Shown piece after piece: positions 60,356-64,000 of a stretch of DNA of 64,000 bases. This DNA is from Ifrita kowaldi (Eukaryota > Chordata > Aves > Passeriformes > Cinclosomatidae): positions 62,001 through 126,000 of the forward strand of contig VZRS01000290.1 of assembly GCA_013398055.1 (NCBI GenBank), given 5' to 3'. Under the pieces are notes generated by a model that was not told where the DNA came from, made no database searches, and worked only from the letters and a program-made list of their open reading frames with translations. A program made the translations under genes and the position numbers. How positions within the stretch are numbered: the stretch's first letter is position 1; each line of letters opens with the position of its first letter.

Positions 60356-63300
60356 AGTATTTCTTGATTTGTGACATTAATCTGTGTTATGCAAAGCATG
60401 TGACTCCTAAACTCCATGGTGTTAAGGCTCTCAGACCACATAGAGGGGCATTTCCTTAGGGACAGCTCTAAATGAATATCCCAGATGTTTGCAGGGTAGC
60501 CGTTAAGGAAAACCTCTTCAGTGGTGTCCGGAACTTAGAATTAGTGAAAAAAAATGGCATATTCTTAAATGTACTAATCTGTATGTCTTTTTTAGTATGG
60601 TATCTGCAATCTCTTTAAATGCACTATTCCTCTGATGCCATGGCTGTCTAAATATTACCAGGAGATCTTTGGCACTGCAGGCCAGAACAGCATTTAACAT
60701 GAGAACAATCACTGCAAATTTTGATATGGAAAACATGTCACATATTTCTCTTAATACTTGTCAGAGCAGAAACCCAGCCAGAATTACAGAAAACTGGAGC
60801 ATCCTCCCCCACAGCCCGGAAGTATTCTTTTCAATGCTCCCACAAGTTTTTCTCCTCTTCCATGAAGCAGCAAAACAGCAAAGTCTGTCCCCTGACAACA
60901 GCAGGTTTTCTGGATGGTGAAGGAGGCATGGAGAACAGTCCAGGCTTGGGAGAAGAGCTTTGTGAATATTTCACCCAGTTTCTTGGAGTCTTGAATTCCA
61001 CAGGGATGTGATTCCTTCCCTTGCAGTTAACTTGCTCTGTGAACAGGTCCTTTGTCAATTCATCTGTGGGCTTAGAAAGCTTAGAAAGGGTTCTTCTCTT
61101 AGTGGTGTCCATGCAATGTGGTGGTTATGGGAAATCACAGCCAGTTATGAGCTGTCCATGGAGTTCCACCTGTGTTTTTATGCAGATTCCATCAGCTGTG
61201 TCACCCCATGGCTCATGGATTTTGCAACTGTCCAGTGTGTGAGAGGTGAGGAATGAGGACAGGAGGAAGGCAGGTTTCAGAAAGCACCATACTGCCTATT
61301 AAATACCATCTGTAATTCACATCTGGTAACTAATCTCAGTTTCTGTGCCCATTTGAAAAGGGAGCCACACCATTTCCCTCTCTCAGAGGAATAATGTTTG
61401 TTAGCTGATACCAGCCGCAATCCTACTGACGATATGAGAGCCCAGCTTGATTAAACAGCTTCCAGTTTCACCAGCATGAAGTTGTCTTTGGAGTTTTCAT
61501 TAGTAACCATCTCAATCCCCCAGTAAAGGTTTTCAAGGATATTTTAAATAGAGCTTAGCAGTTAAAGAACTATTGGAATTAGATGTAAACTAGAAATATC
61601 ATTAAGGACAATTCTCTCTCCAGTTGCACTTATTAAAGTTACTTTTTTATGGAACCATAGAGAGTAAAGATCAGGATTTCATTTCCCTATTTTAATTTGG
61701 TTTTATGGGAGTGTTGTGCAAGTTCTGGCTGCAGCTCACTTGGGATACGTTACCCTTTTGTGTAACAGTGGGCATGTTGGTAAAGTTAAATGATGATAAA
61801 TACCAAATCCCATCTCTTTTTCTGGATTAATGAATTAAAATTTGGATTGTTTTGTTGGATTGTTTTGTGATAGTCCATTTTAGGAGAGATAGGAATAAGA
61901 CTATCTGCTAAAGGAAGCTGTTTTCTCTGTACTGCTTATTGAGTAATTATGAGAGAAGTCTACCACACTGAGTGCAGCCCAACCTGGAAACTGTGTGGCA
62001 TTGATTGTGTAATATTTAAATAAATACCAGTATACTCAGTGCTGGAAGCCAGTGGCTATTACATGGGGATTATTGCAATGTATTTATAATGTGTTTTTAC
62101 AGCATTTAGTAATGTAGATCAGTCTCTGATAAATGGATGATGATTTAGGACAGAAAAGTACCCTCCGTGGCTAAACACTGACATGTTTATACTTTAAAAG
62201 TAAGCAGCTTAAAAAGGTTTTAGGGCCATGCAACGTTTAAATGAAGCTGAATACTAAAAAGGGGAGAAACTTTGTGGGATGTTTTTTGTTCGTTTCAGCC
62301 TAAACAGTGTCTGCTGTGTGACATGCAGGGAATGAGTAGAAGCAGCACTGGGGAGATTCCACTGTTAGGATCAAAAAAACCCCAGCAACAATAAAAAGTA
62401 GGGCTAGGAGTCTGGTTTTAAGGGATCTATTTGCCCCGTGTGTGTCAGCTTCTGTTTGTAATGGGAAGAGGTAACACAGCATCCCTTACTAACAAGATTA
62501 GTGGCAGGGTGAAAACCCCCAAAAAGTGGGAGTTTAACAGAGGGATGAGTTCCCAAAGTTTTAACTGTGGGACAGATGTTGGGCAGAAGCAGAGCTGTCA
62601 CTTCTGCTTTTTCAGCCCTGCTGACTCTGGTATTAAATTCAGGGATTTTCAGGATTCAGGACAAACCACATTCCTAGGAAAGTTAGGAAGTGTCTGAGGA
62701 AATTTGGGGTGTGCAGCACATGGCTGGCCAGGTTGCCTTTGCTGTTACTTGAAGTGGGTGTCTGGCTCAGGGTCTTGTGGAGGGACCAGAATGTGTCGTA
62801 TCACCTCCTCTAAATCATTCATCTGGGGCCTTCCGAGGTGCTGAATGTCTCCTTCTCCGATAACTTGCTGCTCACATTATGAATTCCTTGAAAATTGACT
62901 CCCTGGGACATCTTTACAGGAGACATCAAGGGTCTCCATTTAAATTCAATGAATATTGTGTAATTTGCCAAGGACTTCTACAATGCATTAGGAAAATCTG
63001 CCTCTTTGAGACCAGAGCTTTGCCAAAATAATGGCAGCTTAATTGCATCCTTTAAAAGCAACTGCTGACTCTCCAGCTATGAGTATTTTCCATTTCCTAA
63101 TAAAATGTTTTCCCATTAAAGCAGCTTATTTCATTAACTTACAATTCATAGCTTAAATATGCTTATATTTTGTTAATTGTAGATTACTTGGTGCTTATTT
63201 TTAAGGAACACTGAAGCACAAAATACAAAATATCAGGGTTTTTTTTCAAAGAAAAGTCTTGCCTTGTGCATAGCAATTGCATTTGGATAAGCATTTTAAA

Positions 63301-64000
63301 TATGCTATTTTTAAGGCGTTTTTACATGCTATTTTAAACTAAATAATTAAACTTCTCTAACAAGAAACAATTTGAAGTGTTCATGCAATTTATAGTTTTA
63401 ATTCCTTTATAGATATGTGCTCCAAAATTTTATAGTTATGATTCAAAAGCTACCACAGTTATATATTTTAAATTGTAAGGATATATTGTGAGACTTCAAA
63501 TTATTCTTTTCCAAAGTACACAAAGCTGAAGTATCTGATAGACTCTTTTGTGTTTTGTAAAAGTTAAAAGTGAGCTCTGGGAGAAGTAAGGTTTTCCTAA
63601 AAATTTGTACAAGCCTTTGTGTTGTACTGCAGTGCAGCTCGATTTGGGTATGTAGCTTCAGGCACTCCTTTATCCATCAGGATAACATCAAATTTGCTTT
63701 ATTTCTTTATAATTCAAGGATGACAGAGTAGGAATCGGTTTGCAGCAGGTGCTGGGTACTACTTGTGATGACCAAGTTACAAAATGTGGGTGCTTTGTGA
63801 GGTGTCCTCTTGGCTTTTCGGTGTTTGTGAAGTAGGTGGTGTGTTTGTGTTTCCAGGAGCAGATAGAAAACTTCCTATTTTCTGATATTTTCACATTGAA
63901 AAATTTTTAATTTTTTTTATTAGTGGCCAGATTATATTTGGCTACAATGCATGTAACATTTCACTTGATTAATGTGACTGCTGTTTGAGACCCTCTTGTA
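60356..64000. other. Downstream intergenic DNA, no gene supported
   Basis: AT-rich sequence without a credible coding frame; overlapping short frames on both strands near 60670-61250 have no recognisable domain. In human the next gene on this side is EMX2, separated by a long gene desert; it is not visible here. One candidate conserved block is listed separately. Confidence 0.8.
62860..63160. promoter_or_regulatory. Candidate conserved non-coding element
   Basis: About 300 bases of high-complexity AT-rich sequence with many homeodomain, POU and SOX-like cores (GTGTAATTTGCC, GCATTAGG, CTTAATTGCATCC, CATTAAAG, TTCATTAAC) and no simple repeats. This texture is typical of conserved elements in gene deserts next to developmental genes. 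It is judged by eye only. Confidence 0.25.

Overview
This window looks like vertebrate nuclear DNA, most likely from a bird. It is AT-rich and intron-containing, has very few interspersed repeats, one GC-rich CpG island interrupted by an assembly gap, and worn repeats of a kind seen in sauropsid genomes. The assignment to birds is inference; the gene family and exon structure are read directly. I found no prokaryotic features, CRISPR array, convincing tRNA/rRNA gene or intact transposon.

The only protein-coding gene I can support is RAB11FIP2 (Rab11 family-interacting protein 2, class I FIP), complete on the + strand. Five coding exons (28383-28735, 39398-39840, 40539-40998, 52077-52122, 55712-55939) join in frame, with GT-AG introns, into a 509-residue protein; the human protein has 512. 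It carries an N-terminal C2 domain, three NPF motifs, the Ser227 phosphosite region and the C-terminal Rab11-binding domain. The protein links Rab11 on recycling endosomes to myosin Vb and EHD proteins and so supports apical and plasma-membrane recycling.

Layout: 1-27600 is upstream non-coding DNA with short tandem repeats, palindromes, worn ancient repeats and one candidate regulatory block. 27600-28382 is the CpG-island promoter and 5' UTR, with a 150-base gap. 28383-55939 is the gene body, with introns of about 10.7, 0.7, 11.1 and 3.6 kb. 55940 to about 60355 is a 3' UTR of about 4.4 kb ending at paired AATAAA signals. 60356-64000 is downstream intergenic DNA with another candidate conserved element. 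In human 10q26 the gene lies between EMX2 (3' side) and FAM204A/CASC2 (5' side); none of these is visible here.

The observations most worth checking are a possible alternative last exon just inside intron 1, which would give a C2-only protein; a small isolated CpG cluster in intron 1; three miR-17-family seed matches clustered in the distal 3' UTR; and several worn amniote repeats. I did not find a clearly new biological system.
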